DNA of 64,000 bases from Sphingopyxis alaskensis RB2256 (GCF_000013985.1 NC_008048.1:992001-1056000), one strand, 5' to 3'; positions 37,017 to 46,476 are shown, counted from the stretch's first letter. Translations and numbers: made by a program. Notes: generated from the sequence alone by a model not told the origin.

Positions 37017-37212
37017 CCCACGCCGGCAGGTCTCCTGGCTCGCGGGTCAGGGCTTGATGCACACCTTCCCGGGTTGCCCCAGTGGCTGTCCGGGCCTTGG
37101 GCCCGGACGGTGCATCGCGCTCGCCGCTTACAGTTGCAGGGACAGCCTCGGTTGCGGAGCGCCTTCCGGCGCGCCCACCGCGTTCCCTATTAAGCCCTTT
37201 CGGGCACCGGCG
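37017..37212 (-). promoter_or_regulatory. Cobalamin riboswitch upstream of btuB
   Basis: Read on the minus strand, the leader starts GGTGCCCGAAAGGGCTTAAT, passes GGGAACGCGGTG, the conserved CTGCAACTGTAAGCGG, and ends with the B12 box GAGCCAGGAGACCTGCCGGC at about 37022-37041. These are all the marks of the cobalamin aptamer. B12 binding should reduce expression of the btuBFCD operon. About 185 bases separate it from the btuB start; no clear terminator was found there. The gap 37213-37324 on its other side holds no gene. Confidence 0.95.
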
Positions 37213-37324
37213 CGATCAGCGCGGGGCAAGCCCCGCACGCGCCGCACATAGCGGAATGCGGCGGGGGTGCAATGGGGTTTTCGACACATTGATCCTCCCC
37301 ATCGCACGTCGACGCGGCGAATGT

Positions 37325-38485
37325 TTACGCCGCCCGTTCGACCACCATCGCCGCGCCGACCCCCATCGCGCCGGTCAGCACGACCAGCCCGTATCGGCCC
37401 CGACACGCATCGAGCGCGTCGAGCAAGGTCGAGGTCAGGATCGCGCCGCTCGCGCCCATCGGATGACCCTTGGCCAGATGCCCACCGCTGACATTGACCC
37501 GCTCCGGGTCGACGTCGCGGTCGCGCAGGAACTTCGCGATGGTGACCGCGAACGCCTCCATGAACTCGATCCGGTCGATGTCGGCGAGCGACAGTCCGGC
37601 GCGCACGAGCACCTTGTCCATCGCCGCAAATCCCGCGGTCAGCGACGCGACCGGATCGCCGCCGCTTTCGGCAAAGGCGACGACGCGCGCGCGGGCAGGG
37701 GGGCCAGGCGCCGCACGCGCGACGAGCGCCAGCCCCGCGCCGTCGCAGATGGGCGGGGCGTGCGCGACGCTGTGCAGCGGCGCGAAGCGCGTGCCTTCGA
37801 GTGCGTCTGGATATTCCGCCTGCAATGCGCCGAAGGCAGCGGGCATCGCCGCGAGCGATTCGGCGCTCGTCTGCGGCCGGATACATTCCTCGCCCGCGAG
37901 CGCGCCCGTCGCTATCCGCGATTTCTGGAGCGCGGCATCGCCTTCGGCGATTGCCGCCTTGCGCTGCGAGGCGAGGGCAACCGCGTCGAGTTCGGCGCGC
38001 GTGATGCCTTCGGCGTGCGCGAGTCGGTCGGCGCCGAGCACCGGCGGCACGAAGCGCGCGCGCGGCGGCAGCTCGTCATTGGCGTAGAAGCCCGCATGAT
38101 CGCTCAGAAAGGGCGCCGCGCTCATCGATTCGACGCCGCCGGCGAGCGCCACGTCGATCTCGCCGCTCGCGACCTTTGCGACCGCCAGTCCGATCGCCGT
38201 GAGTCCGGAGGCGCAATAATTGTTGAGGCTGTGCGCCGCCATGGTGTCGGGCAGGTCGGCGTGGAGCTTGGCGACGAGCGCGATATGCCCACCCTGCGCG
38301 CCGGTCTGCGTCACGCAGCCGAGGATCAGCGCGTCGGGGTGCGCGGCCACATCGCCGCAGCGCGCCGCCAGTGCCGCGGCCTGCTGGCGCACCAGTTCCT
38401 GCGGGCTGAGGTTCGCGAGCCCGCCGTCGGGCCGTGCCTTGCCGCGTGGCGTGCGGACGGCGTCATAGAGAAAGACGTCCGCCAA
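37325..38485 (-). CDS. Thiolase-family acetyl-CoA acyltransferase, altered C-terminal motif
   Basis: A 386-residue thiolase. The nucleophile Cys is in HSLNNYCASGLTAIG and the late His in GGHLAKGHPMGASGA. The C-terminal CxGGG motif that normally carries the second catalytic Cys is missing: the sequence reads VVLTGAMGVGAAMV. NEAFA is changed to MEAFA. It starts at TTG 38485, one base past the stop of the second thiolase, with no ATG nearby. It may cleave or form 3-ketoacyl-CoA, or have a modified chemistry. Last gene of the operon. Confidence 0.8.
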   Translation of the reverse strand: MADVFLYDAVRTPRGKARPDGGLANLSPQELVRQQAAALAARCGDVAAHPDALILGCVTQTGAQGGHIALVAKLHADLPDTMAAHSLNNYCASGLTAIGLAVAKVASGEIDVALAGGVESMSAAPFLSDHAGFYANDELPPRARFVPPVLGADRLAHAEGITRAELDAVALASQRKAAIAEGDAALQKSRIATGALAGEECIRPQTSAESLAAMPAAFGALQAEYPDALEGTRFAPLHSVAHAPPICDGAGLALVARAAPGPPARARVVAFAESGGDPVASLTAGFAAMDKVLVRAGLSLADIDRIEFMEAFAVTIAKFLRDRDVDPERVNVSGGHLAKGHPMGASGAILTSTLLDALDACRGRYGLVVLTGAMGVGAAMVVERAA

Positions 38486-38486
38486 A

Positions 38487-39716
38487 TCAGGTGCCGACGA
38501 CGAAGCTGACCGCGGTTGTCGCGCTGCCGCCGACGTTGAAGGTGGCGAAATTGCGCGCCCCTTCCACCTGATAATCGCCAGCGTTTCCGGTGACTTGCCG
38601 CCAGCTGTCCAGCAGCATCCGAACCCCGGTCGCGCCGACCGGGTGGCCAAGGCCGATCAGCCCGCCCGACGGGTTGACCGGCAGCCTGCCGCCCAGCGCA
38701 ATCGTCCCGTCCTCGACCGCGCGCCAGCTTTCGCCCGGTTTGGTGATCCCGAAATGGTCGATCGCCATATATTCGGTGATCGAGAAACAGTCATGCACCT
38801 CGACCCCGTCACAGGCGTAAACGTCGGGCATCTCCGCTCGCCGCAACGCGTCCATCATCGCCTTGCGAACGCCAGGAAAAACAAAATCTTGGCCGCGACT
38901 GTTCTGAATCTTTGTCGAATAGAGCAGGGGCGCGGTCGAATGGCCCCAGCCCTTGATGCGCGGGATGGTGTCGATCGGAATGCCCCGACGCTGCGCGTAA
39001 CGTTCGGCAATTTCGGCCGAAGCAAGGAAAACCGCCGCCGCCCCGTCGGTGACCTGACCGCAATCGGACTTGCGCAGACGTCCCTCGATCAACGGATTGA
39101 CCTCGTCATTCTCGTCCAGATGCGCCTCGGTGATCGCCCAGCCGCGCGTCTGCGAATTGGGGTTTTTTTTCGCATTGGCGAAATTATTGGCCGAAATCGC
39201 GCGCAGATGGGCGCGGTCGAGCCCGAAGCGTTCCTCATATTCCTCGGCAACGCGCGCGAACATGGACGGCCACAGATAGCGCGCCTCCTGCGCCTCGCGG
39301 CCTGCCCAGGCAGCGGCGCCGAGATATTCGGCGGCGCGCTGGCCCGGAACGTTGCGCATCAGCTCGATCCCGAGCACGAGCGCGAGTCCATAGCGCTCGG
39401 CCTCGATCTCCGCCGCGGCGGCAAGGATGGCGATGCTGCCCGACGCGCAAGCCGCCTCGTGCCGCGACGCCGGGACGCCCGCGAGGTCGGGATGGACGTG
39501 GCCGAAGAAACCGCCGAGCTGCCCTTGCCCCGCGAACAGCTCGCCCACGAAATTGCCGACATGCGCCGTTTCGACTTCCCTTGGTTCAATGCCCGTGGCG
39601 GCAAAAGCCGCCTCCGCGACGTCGCGGAACAGTTCGAACATCCCACCGCCCTCGCGCTCGATGTTACGCGAAAAGTCGCTCTGCGCGCCGCCGAGAACGA
39701 AAACATCCTTTGCCAT
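38487..39716 (-). CDS. SCP-x-type thiolase
   Basis: A 409-residue thiolase of the sterol-carrier-protein-x type. The nucleophile is in HEAACASGSIAI, then VEVHDCFSITEYMA and GGLIGLGHPVGATGVRM. Proteins of this group cleave branched acyl-CoAs, such as sterol or isoprenoid side chains; some need a DUF35 partner, which is not present here. It follows the acyl-CoA ligase by 135 bases containing CCCCTCCCCT palindromes. Confidence 0.9.
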   Translation of the reverse strand: MAKDVFVLGGAQSDFSRNIEREGGGMFELFRDVAEAAFAATGIEPREVETAHVGNFVGELFAGQGQLGGFFGHVHPDLAGVPASRHEAACASGSIAILAAAAEIEAERYGLALVLGIELMRNVPGQRAAEYLGAAAWAGREAQEARYLWPSMFARVAEEYEERFGLDRAHLRAISANNFANAKKNPNSQTRGWAITEAHLDENDEVNPLIEGRLRKSDCGQVTDGAAAVFLASAEIAERYAQRRGIPIDTIPRIKGWGHSTAPLLYSTKIQNSRGQDFVFPGVRKAMMDALRRAEMPDVYACDGVEVHDCFSITEYMAIDHFGITKPGESWRAVEDGTIALGGRLPVNPSGGLIGLGHPVGATGVRMLLDSWRQVTGNAGDYQVEGARNFATFNVGGSATTAVSFVVGT

Positions 39717-39745
39717 GTCAGGCTTCCTTTTCGAGTTCGATAAGG

Positions 39746-39767
39746 CCCCTCCCCTTCAGGGGAGGGG
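39746..39767. repeat. CCCCTCCCCT-TC-AGGGGAGGGG palindrome, copy 1
   Basis: A perfect 10-base-pair inverted repeat in the gap between the ligase and thiolase genes. A second copy lies 90 bases away at 39858-39879. Confidence 0.8.
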
Positions 39768-39851
39768 TTGGGGTGGGGGCTCGCAACCTTGCACAAGGCC
39801 GATGGCCCCCGCCCCGTTCGACTAAAGTCCCGGCTGGCGCCGGACCAGGTC

Positions 39852-41567
39852 TCACTGCCCCTCCCCTGAAGGGGAGGGGTTGTTCAGGGAGAGCTGCGCA
39901 AGCGCCATTTCGCGCACCTCGCTGCGCATCACCTTGCCCGTGACGTTGCGCGGCAGCGCGTCGAAGCGGAACAGGCGTTCGGGCAGCTTGAACACCGCAA
40001 GATCCTTTGCGCGGAGATAGTCGGTCACGTCGGCAAGGCTGACATCGTCCGCGCCGCGCGGGACATAGGCAAGGCCGATACGCTCGCCCATCGTGGGGTC
40101 GGGGAGCGAGAAGACGCACGCTTCGGCCAGGAGTGGATGGCCGCCGAGCAGTTGGTCGATCTCCTCGGGCGCGATATTCACTCCGCCGCGAATGATGAGA
40201 TCCTTGCAGCGTCCGACGAAGCGGTAGAAGTCGCCGCCTTCGGCGATCTCGAACAGGTCGCCGGTGCGGAACCAGCCGTCATCGGTGAAGGCGGCGGCGG
40301 TCTGTTCGGGGGCGTTGTGATAGCCTTCGAACAGGCTGGGGCCGCGGATCTGCAACTCGCCCGCCATGCCGTCCATCTCGATCGGGTCGCCGCCGCCGGG
40401 CGGGACGAGGCGGCTTTCGATGTTGGGCGCGCGGCCGGTGCCATAGGGCGGCGGATATTGACCGCGGCGCGGGAAAAGGCTCGCGCGCTTGTCGGGGTCG
40501 GGCATGTCGCCCTCGCCGGTGATGAAGCTCATACCCTCGTTGGAGCCAAAGACGTTGACGATGATGATGCCGAGCTTTTCCTGGAAACCGCGCACCATCG
40601 CGGGGGCGAGCGGTGCCGAGCCCGAGGCAATGACGCGCAGGCTCGACAGGTCCACCGAGGCGAGCAAAGCCTCATTCTGCAGCAGCATGTTGAGCACCGC
40701 GGGCGGCGCGATCGTCAGGCTGGGCCGCTCGGTCGCAATCTGCTTGAGGTACACGCCGGGATCGAACGGATGGTGCAGCACCATCGTCCCCGCGCTGGTC
40801 AGCCAGCACATGGTGATGCCGCCGATGCTCGCCATGTTGATGAGCGGGAAGGGGTTGAGCAGCACATCGCCCGGCTCGACCTTCATCGCCTCGTAGCCCG
40901 CGGCGGCAACCGCTATCCAGTGGTTGTGGCTGCGCGGCACGCCCTTTGGCACGCCGGTGGTGCCCGAGGTCCAGCAGATGGTGAAGATATCGTCGGCATC
41001 AACCGGGTTTGCCGCGACATGCGCGGCAAGCGCGGTGGCGTCGCCTTGGGCGGTCGACAGGTCCAGTGCGTCCGCGGGCGGGCTGGGGCCGAAGGTCATC
41101 AGCGCGATCCCTTCGAGCAACGGCGCTGCGACGCCGACATGGTCGCAGCCCTTGACCCGCGTGGCGCAGACGAACGCTTTTGGTTCGACGACGCCGATCA
41201 TGCCCGTCAGCTCGTGGCTGCGATACTGCACCGCCGCCGGGCTGACGATCGCACCGATCTTGGCCGCCGCGAAATAGAGCGCGACAAATTCGCCGATGTT
41301 GGGAAGCTGAACCAGCAGCACATCGTCCTTGCCGATCCCCGCGGCGACGAGCGCGCCCGCGAGCCGGTCGATCTCCGCCGCCAACTCGGCATAGGTCAGC
41401 CGCCGCGGTTCGCCGAAGGCAAAATCGGCGCGGTTCGGTGCGTCGACGAGCGCGAGCCGGTCGGGATGCGCCGCCGCATTGGCCGCGAACAGGTCGGCAA
41501 AGCTCTGGTCGCCCCACCAGCCGCTTTGCCGATAACGCCGCCGTTTATCCTCTCCCGCGACGATCAT
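39852..41567 (-). CDS. AMP-forming acyl-CoA ligase
   Basis: A 571-residue ANL-family enzyme. The AMP-binding signature TSGTTGVPKGVPRSH, NVFGSNEGMSF, the hinge RFVGRCKDLIIRGGVNIAPEEID and the catalytic lysine in NVTGKVMRSEV are all present. It should make a CoA thioester from a carboxylic acid produced by the carotenoid oxygenase. Its last residues (SPSGEGQ) are encoded by a CCCCTCCCCT palindrome, so the end is repeat-derived. The ATG at 41567 is one base after the oxygenase stop. Confidence 0.92.
   Translation of the reverse strand: MIVAGEDKRRRYRQSGWWGDQSFADLFAANAAAHPDRLALVDAPNRADFAFGEPRRLTYAELAAEIDRLAGALVAAGIGKDDVLLVQLPNIGEFVALYFAAAKIGAIVSPAAVQYRSHELTGMIGVVEPKAFVCATRVKGCDHVGVAAPLLEGIALMTFGPSPPADALDLSTAQGDATALAAHVAANPVDADDIFTICWTSGTTGVPKGVPRSHNHWIAVAAAGYEAMKVEPGDVLLNPFPLINMASIGGITMCWLTSAGTMVLHHPFDPGVYLKQIATERPSLTIAPPAVLNMLLQNEALLASVDLSSLRVIASGSAPLAPAMVRGFQEKLGIIIVNVFGSNEGMSFITGEGDMPDPDKRASLFPRRGQYPPPYGTGRAPNIESRLVPPGGGDPIEMDGMAGELQIRGPSLFEGYHNAPEQTAAAFTDDGWFRTGDLFEIAEGGDFYRFVGRCKDLIIRGGVNIAPEEIDQLLGGHPLLAEACVFSLPDPTMGERIGLAYVPRGADDVSLADVTDYLRAKDLAVFKLPERLFRFDALPRNVTGKVMRSEVREMALAQLSLNNPSPSGEGQ
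39858..39879. repeat. CCCCTCCCCT-GA-AGGGGAGGGG palindrome, copy 2 (inside the ligase gene)
   Basis: A perfect inverted repeat of the same arms as copy 1 with a different two-base centre. It lies within the last codons of the acyl-CoA ligase. Confidence 0.8.
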
Positions 41568-41568
41568 C

Positions 41569-43065
41569 TCAGGCGGCCAGCACGCTGTTTTCGCCCATGC
41601 CGATATCATTGCCGCTCGCCCACACGCTGTGCGTGCCCGAACAGATGCGCTCGGGCAGGATGATCCGGCACACCGGCCCCGCCGTTATATTCTTCGCGTC
41701 GATCAGCACGCATTCGGACTGGTCGGTTTCAAGATCCGCGATGAAGGATACGAGGTAGCCGTCGTCCTCGTCCCTGGCGCCGATGCGCGGCGCGAACGGT
41801 GCCTCGCTGCCGAAACGACCGCGGCCGAACTCATATGCCTCGCTCGTCCGGGAATCGAGATCGTGCTTGACGATCCCGCGAAACAGGAACCAGCCGGGCT
41901 CGGGGATCGCGCTATAGGCGTAGCGATAGGGCTTGCCCGCGTAGCGATGATTGAACATGCCGAACTCAAGATCGCGGTCGTCAAGCCGCTCCTCGACCGT
42001 CGCGCCGGTCTTGAGGTTGAAGCGCCAGCGGTGGAGGCGCGGCTTCAAAAGCCCCTGATCGAGATAGGCCATCATCCGTTCGAGCCCCTCGGGCGCGTTC
42101 GGATAGGATTTGGGCATCGGCTCTTCCTGATAATAGCCGTCGAGGATGATCTCGTCGCCTTCCTCCCAGGCGTTGAGCCAGTGGAGCGTGTAGGTCGGCT
42201 CGGCCTCGAACCAGCGGATGTCTTCGGGCTGGCCGTGGCGCGGGATGATCGCGAAGCGCGTTTTCTGGTCGGGGTGGAACTGGACGACGTGCAGATTCTT
42301 TTTGAGCAGCTCCTCATTCCAATAGAGCGGCATGTCGTTGAGGATCGTGTAATGTTCGGTGAACGCCATGTCGTGCGGCAGCCGTGGTCCGGGCAGCGGC
42401 ACCGGGATATAATGTTTGAGCTTGTTGTCCGCGCCGACGACACCGTAGTGCATGTAGGGGGCGTGTTTCGAGTAATTGAAGAACATCAGCTCGCCCGTCG
42501 CGAGGTCGACCTTGCAATGCGCCGAAATGCCGTCGAGCGGCACCCAGCTTTCGGTGCCGAACTGTTCGAGCGTGAAGGGATCGAGCCGGTAGGCTTCGCC
42601 GCACTGATAGAAGGTCGAGATGATCTTCCCCGCATGGATCGCCACATCGGTCGAGGAGGAATCCTTGAGCCACTCCTGCGCCCCCCAGCCGGGGCGCGTC
42701 GACTTGTGCGGCGGCTCCATCAGGCCCGCCCATAACGAACGCCCGGCTTCCTTCTCGGCCGCGAATCCCTTGGTCCGCACGAAGCGGCTGCGATAGCTCG
42801 CGCGGCCTCCTTTGAACGAGATGGCGTGAATGAAACCATCGCCGTCGAAGGGGTGGTAACGGCCGATCGGCTCGTGAATCTGGTTCTCGCCGGTGCGAAC
42901 ATAGACGCCGTCGATGTCATCGGGGATCGTCCCGATCACCTCGGCATCGCCATTGGAAAATATCGCGTTCCACTCATTATAGGTCGGACGCCACGCACCC
43001 TGCATATAGGGATGGTCGTTCGGCTGAAGCGTCGACTGGATCGTTTCGACAAGCTGGGCGGTCAT
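41569..43065 (-). CDS. Carotenoid cleavage oxygenase family protein
   Basis: A 498-residue non-haem iron oxygenase with the seven-bladed propeller of the RPE65/CCO family. The four iron-binding histidines are plausibly in GISAHCKVD, LPHDMAFTEH, TLHWLNAWEE and CSGTHSVWAS; the early GDGFIHAISF matches the family. No signal peptide. Members cleave double bonds in carotenoids, apocarotenoids, stilbenes or related phenylpropenes. The operon with a CoA ligase and thiolases suggests the cleaved product is further degraded. The ATG overlaps the stop of the flavoprotein gene (ATGA). Confidence 0.93.
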   Translation of the reverse strand: MTAQLVETIQSTLQPNDHPYMQGAWRPTYNEWNAIFSNGDAEVIGTIPDDIDGVYVRTGENQIHEPIGRYHPFDGDGFIHAISFKGGRASYRSRFVRTKGFAAEKEAGRSLWAGLMEPPHKSTRPGWGAQEWLKDSSSTDVAIHAGKIISTFYQCGEAYRLDPFTLEQFGTESWVPLDGISAHCKVDLATGELMFFNYSKHAPYMHYGVVGADNKLKHYIPVPLPGPRLPHDMAFTEHYTILNDMPLYWNEELLKKNLHVVQFHPDQKTRFAIIPRHGQPEDIRWFEAEPTYTLHWLNAWEEGDEIILDGYYQEEPMPKSYPNAPEGLERMMAYLDQGLLKPRLHRWRFNLKTGATVEERLDDRDLEFGMFNHRYAGKPYRYAYSAIPEPGWFLFRGIVKHDLDSRTSEAYEFGRGRFGSEAPFAPRIGARDEDDGYLVSFIADLETDQSECVLIDAKNITAGPVCRIILPERICSGTHSVWASGNDIGMGENSVLAA

Positions 43066-44036
43066 GCAAGGGCTCCTTCGGCGGGGGCAAAGCGCGGCCG
43101 GGCGGCAGCGGCATCATATTCGGACAGGAGGCGGTCGACGATCGCCGCGACGGGTTCGACGCCGCGGACCGCGCCGACGCCTTGTCCGGCGGACCAGACA
43201 TTCTTCCACGCCTTGGCGTCATCCTGCGCGTCGGAGAAGTTCGGGCGCTTGTCCTCGGGCATGTTGGCGGGGTCATATCCAGCCGCGATCAGGCTCGATT
43301 TCAGCCAGTTGGCGGTCACACCGGTGATGCCCTTCGACGGCACAATGTCCTCGGCGCCGGCGGCGACGACCATATCCTTGTAGTCCGGCGCCGCCATGCT
43401 TTCGGTGCAGGCGATCAGCGACGTGCCAAGATAGGCGAGGTCGGCACCCAGGATCTCCGCCGCGCGCACCGCGTGGCCCGTTGAAATCGCGCCGCCGAGC
43501 ACCAGCGGGCCGTCCCAGAATTGCCGCACCTCCTCGACAAAGGCGAAACCCGCCGTCGCTCCGGTATGCCCGCCCGCACCCGCCGCGACGAGCACCAGGC
43601 CGTCGACCCCGGCTGCCGCCGCCTTGCGCGCAAAGCCGACCGAATTGACGTCGGCGAACACCAGTCCGCCATAGCTGTGGATTTCCTCGACTACGCGCGT
43701 CGGACTGCCAAGCGCGGTGATCACCAGCGGTACCTTGTGGCGCACGACGCAGGCCAGGTCTTCGGGAAGGCGGCTGTTCGACGGATGGACGACGAGGTTA
43801 ACTGCCCAGGGGGCGGCGTCGGGATCGTTCGACAGCGCCGCGTCGATCCGGCGCACCCAATCTTCAAGGTCAGCCGACGTGCGCGCATTGGGGGCAGGGA
43901 AGCTGCCGATCACCCCGGCGCGCGACGCCGCGATCACCATCTCCGGTCCCGAGACGAGGAACATCGGCGCGGCGATCGCCGGCAGGCGCAAATTGCGCGT
44001 CAAGGCGGGTGGAAGGCCGTATTTCGACACCTTCAT
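43062..44036 (-). CDS. Nitronate monooxygenase-like FMN protein
   Basis: A 324-residue TIM-barrel flavoprotein of the NMO/2-nitropropane dioxygenase family. Segments LPAIAAPMFLVSGPEMVIAAS, VVHPSNSRLPED, AAAGVDGLVLVAAGAGGHTG (with the catalytic His), GGAISTGHAVRAAEILGADLAYLGT are typical. Some family members are enoyl-ACP or other oxidoreductases rather than true NMOs; here it is the first gene of the CCO operon. The ATG at 44036 has GGGAGAGC. Confidence 0.88.
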   Translation of the reverse strand: MKVSKYGLPPALTRNLRLPAIAAPMFLVSGPEMVIAASRAGVIGSFPAPNARTSADLEDWVRRIDAALSNDPDAAPWAVNLVVHPSNSRLPEDLACVVRHKVPLVITALGSPTRVVEEIHSYGGLVFADVNSVGFARKAAAAGVDGLVLVAAGAGGHTGATAGFAFVEEVRQFWDGPLVLGGAISTGHAVRAAEILGADLAYLGTSLIACTESMAAPDYKDMVVAAGAEDIVPSKGITGVTANWLKSSLIAAGYDPANMPEDKRPNFSDAQDDAKAWKNVWSAGQGVGAVRGVEPVAAIVDRLLSEYDAAAARPRFAPAEGALA

Positions 44037-44145
44037 GCTCTCCCAAATTATCTCACTTGCATAACGATACTTAAAGACGATAAGACTCGCAAGGCCAGAA
44101 AAGCATCGCGGGGACAACCCGACGATGGTGGGAGGGAGAGTGTTT

Positions 44146-46434
44146 ATGAAAACGCATTTGATCGCGCTGTTTGCGGCATCCGCGCTTGTCAGCCCTGTTG
44201 TCGCCTTTGCCCAGGAAACGCCCGCCGCCGACGATCAGGGGGGGCTCGAGGAAATCATCGTCACCGCGCAAAAACGCGCCGAGGGGCTGTCCGACGTGCC
44301 GATCTCGATCTCAGCGGTCAGCGGCAAGCAGGTCGAAAATTACGGGCAGACCAATCTTGAACAAATCTCGTCCTCGGTCCCGAACCTCAAGATCACCCAG
44401 ACGGCGATCGCCAACCGTATCGCGATTCGCGGCATCGCATCGGGCGACAACAAGGGGTTCGAACAATCGGTCGCGATGTTCGTCGACGGCGTCTATTACG
44501 GTCGCGACCAGCTCTCGCGCCTGCCGCTCGTCGACATGGAGCGCGTCGAGGTGCTGCGCGGGCCGCAGCCGACCCTGTTCGGGAAAAATGCCATTGCCGG
44601 CGCGGTCAATATCACGACGCGCGGCCCGACCGACACATTCGAAGGGTCGGTCAGCGGTCTTTACGAGTTCAACCACAAGGAATTGCAGCTGACCGGCGTG
44701 CTGTCGGGACCGCTGAGCGACGGCGTCGAGGCGCGCGTCGTGGGCTATCATCGCTCGATGGACGGCTATTTCTATAATCAGGAGCTCGATCGCGACGAAC
44801 CCAATGTCGATGAGTATTATTTTCGCGGCAAGGTCGAACTGGACAAGGGCGGACCGTTCGCGGCCGAACTGAAACTGGAATATGCCGACTTTGAAATGAA
44901 GGGCCAGCCGCGCGACGTCTTCGGCGCGGTCGGCAATTACAACGCGGTTTTCCAGGGTCCCTTCTTCGTCAGCACCGACCCCGATTTTGTCCGCGAGGAC
45001 AATGGTTATGAAAGCCGAAACAAGGTGTTCGGTGCCACACTTAATGTCGACTTCGAAATCGGCGATCACACGTTGACCGCCGTGTCGGCCTTGCTCGATT
45101 ACAAGACGCGCGAAATTGTCGACGTCGATTTTTCGGGCATCAGCTTCCTTGATGGCACCAATTTGCGTGAGGATTACCGCCAGTTCAGCCAGGAACTGCG
45201 GCTGACCTCGCCGGGTGGCGAGGTGTTCGACTATATCGCCGGGGTCTATTATCAGCACGCCAAACTCGACGTGCAGGATTTCACCCTGTTCAATCCGACC
45301 TTCCTCGCGCTCGGCGCGCCCTTCAATGCGTTGGGCGACACCAGCAACGACCGCGATTACACGCAGAAATCCGATCTGATCTCCGCCTTTGCGCAAGGTG
45401 AATTATCGGTCACCGACCAGCTGCGCATTACTGCGGGCGCGCGGTTCAACCATGAGAAGAAGAGCGGCAGCCGCAGCCTGGCGATCGTCCAGGGGCCGCT
45501 CAGCACGGCGCCCGCAGCGGTCGTTGCGGCCGTGTTCCGGGCGCTCAATATCGAAACGCACAGCATCTCCGGCAAGATCAGCGAAGACAGCTTCAATCCG
45601 ATGGTCAACGTCCAGTATGACGCGACCGATGACCTGATGGTCTATGCCTCCTATGCCAAGGGCACGAAGGCGGGCGGTTTCGACATAAGGTCGAACTCGC
45701 TGCCGACCTCGACGACCGTGGCGCGGCCCGGCGCCTTTGTCTTCGAGGACGAAAGCGCAGACAATTTCGAGGCCGGCCTGAAATATAAAGGGCGCAATGT
45801 CGCTTTCAACGTCTCGCTCTATCGCACCGATTACAAGGATCTTCAGGTCAATATCTTCGACGGCACGCTGAACTTCAACGTCCGCAACGCTGCTGAAGCG
45901 CGGACGCAGGGGGTGGAGGCCGATTTCCGCGCGGCGCTCGCGCCGGGGCTGACGGTCAGCGGCGCGGTCGCCTATCTCGACTTCAAGTTCACCAATTTCA
46001 CCGAGGGCCAATGTTTTTATCTGCAGGTGCCCGGACCGAATGGCCTGTGCGATTATTCCGGCAAGCGAAACGCCTTGAGCCCCGAATGGTCGGGCAATTT
46101 GAACCTCGACTACACGACGCCGGTGACGAACGAGATGAAGGTCGCGCTCAACATCAACGCCGATTTCTCCTCTTCCTATATCGCCGCGGTAAACCTCGAT
46201 CCGCGTACGCATCAGGACGGATATGTAAAGCTGGGCGCGCGGTTTGCGCTGGCCGACGTTGATGATCGCTGGGAGGTCGCGCTGATCGGCCGTAACCTCA
46301 CCAACCAGCGGATATTGCAGACGGCGAGTTCGATGCCGCTCGCCACGACGATCACGCGAGGGGCGGGCAATGCCTATAACGGCATCGTCGACCGCCCGCG
46401 CACGATCGCGGTGCAACTGACGGGGCGCTTTTGA
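44146..46434 (+). CDS. TonB-dependent receptor for the CCO pathway
   Basis: A 762-residue outer-membrane receptor. Signal peptide (cleaved after VVAFAQ), TonB box LEEIIVTAQKRAE, plug with VPNLKITQTAIANRIAIRG, VDMERVEVLRGPQPTLFGKNAIAGAVN, and a beta-barrel ending IAVQLTGRF. It is divergent from the flavoprotein-oxygenase operon, across a gap of 109 bases with AT-rich ACGATA repeats. It likely imports the compound that the operon degrades. Confidence 0.92.
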   Translation: MKTHLIALFAASALVSPVVAFAQETPAADDQGGLEEIIVTAQKRAEGLSDVPISISAVSGKQVENYGQTNLEQISSSVPNLKITQTAIANRIAIRGIASGDNKGFEQSVAMFVDGVYYGRDQLSRLPLVDMERVEVLRGPQPTLFGKNAIAGAVNITTRGPTDTFEGSVSGLYEFNHKELQLTGVLSGPLSDGVEARVVGYHRSMDGYFYNQELDRDEPNVDEYYFRGKVELDKGGPFAAELKLEYADFEMKGQPRDVFGAVGNYNAVFQGPFFVSTDPDFVREDNGYESRNKVFGATLNVDFEIGDHTLTAVSALLDYKTREIVDVDFSGISFLDGTNLREDYRQFSQELRLTSPGGEVFDYIAGVYYQHAKLDVQDFTLFNPTFLALGAPFNALGDTSNDRDYTQKSDLISAFAQGELSVTDQLRITAGARFNHEKKSGSRSLAIVQGPLSTAPAAVVAAVFRALNIETHSISGKISEDSFNPMVNVQYDATDDLMVYASYAKGTKAGGFDIRSNSLPTSTTVARPGAFVFEDESADNFEAGLKYKGRNVAFNVSLYRTDYKDLQVNIFDGTLNFNVRNAAEARTQGVEADFRAALAPGLTVSGAVAYLDFKFTNFTEGQCFYLQVPGPNGLCDYSGKRNALSPEWSGNLNLDYTTPVTNEMKVALNINADFSSSYIAAVNLDPRTHQDGYVKLGARFALADVDDRWEVALIGRNLTNQRILQTASSMPLATTITRGAGNAYNGIVDRPRTIAVQLTGRF

Positions 46435-46476
46435 GGTTATCGTTTCAATTGCGGTCCGCCTTGTCATAAAGACGTC

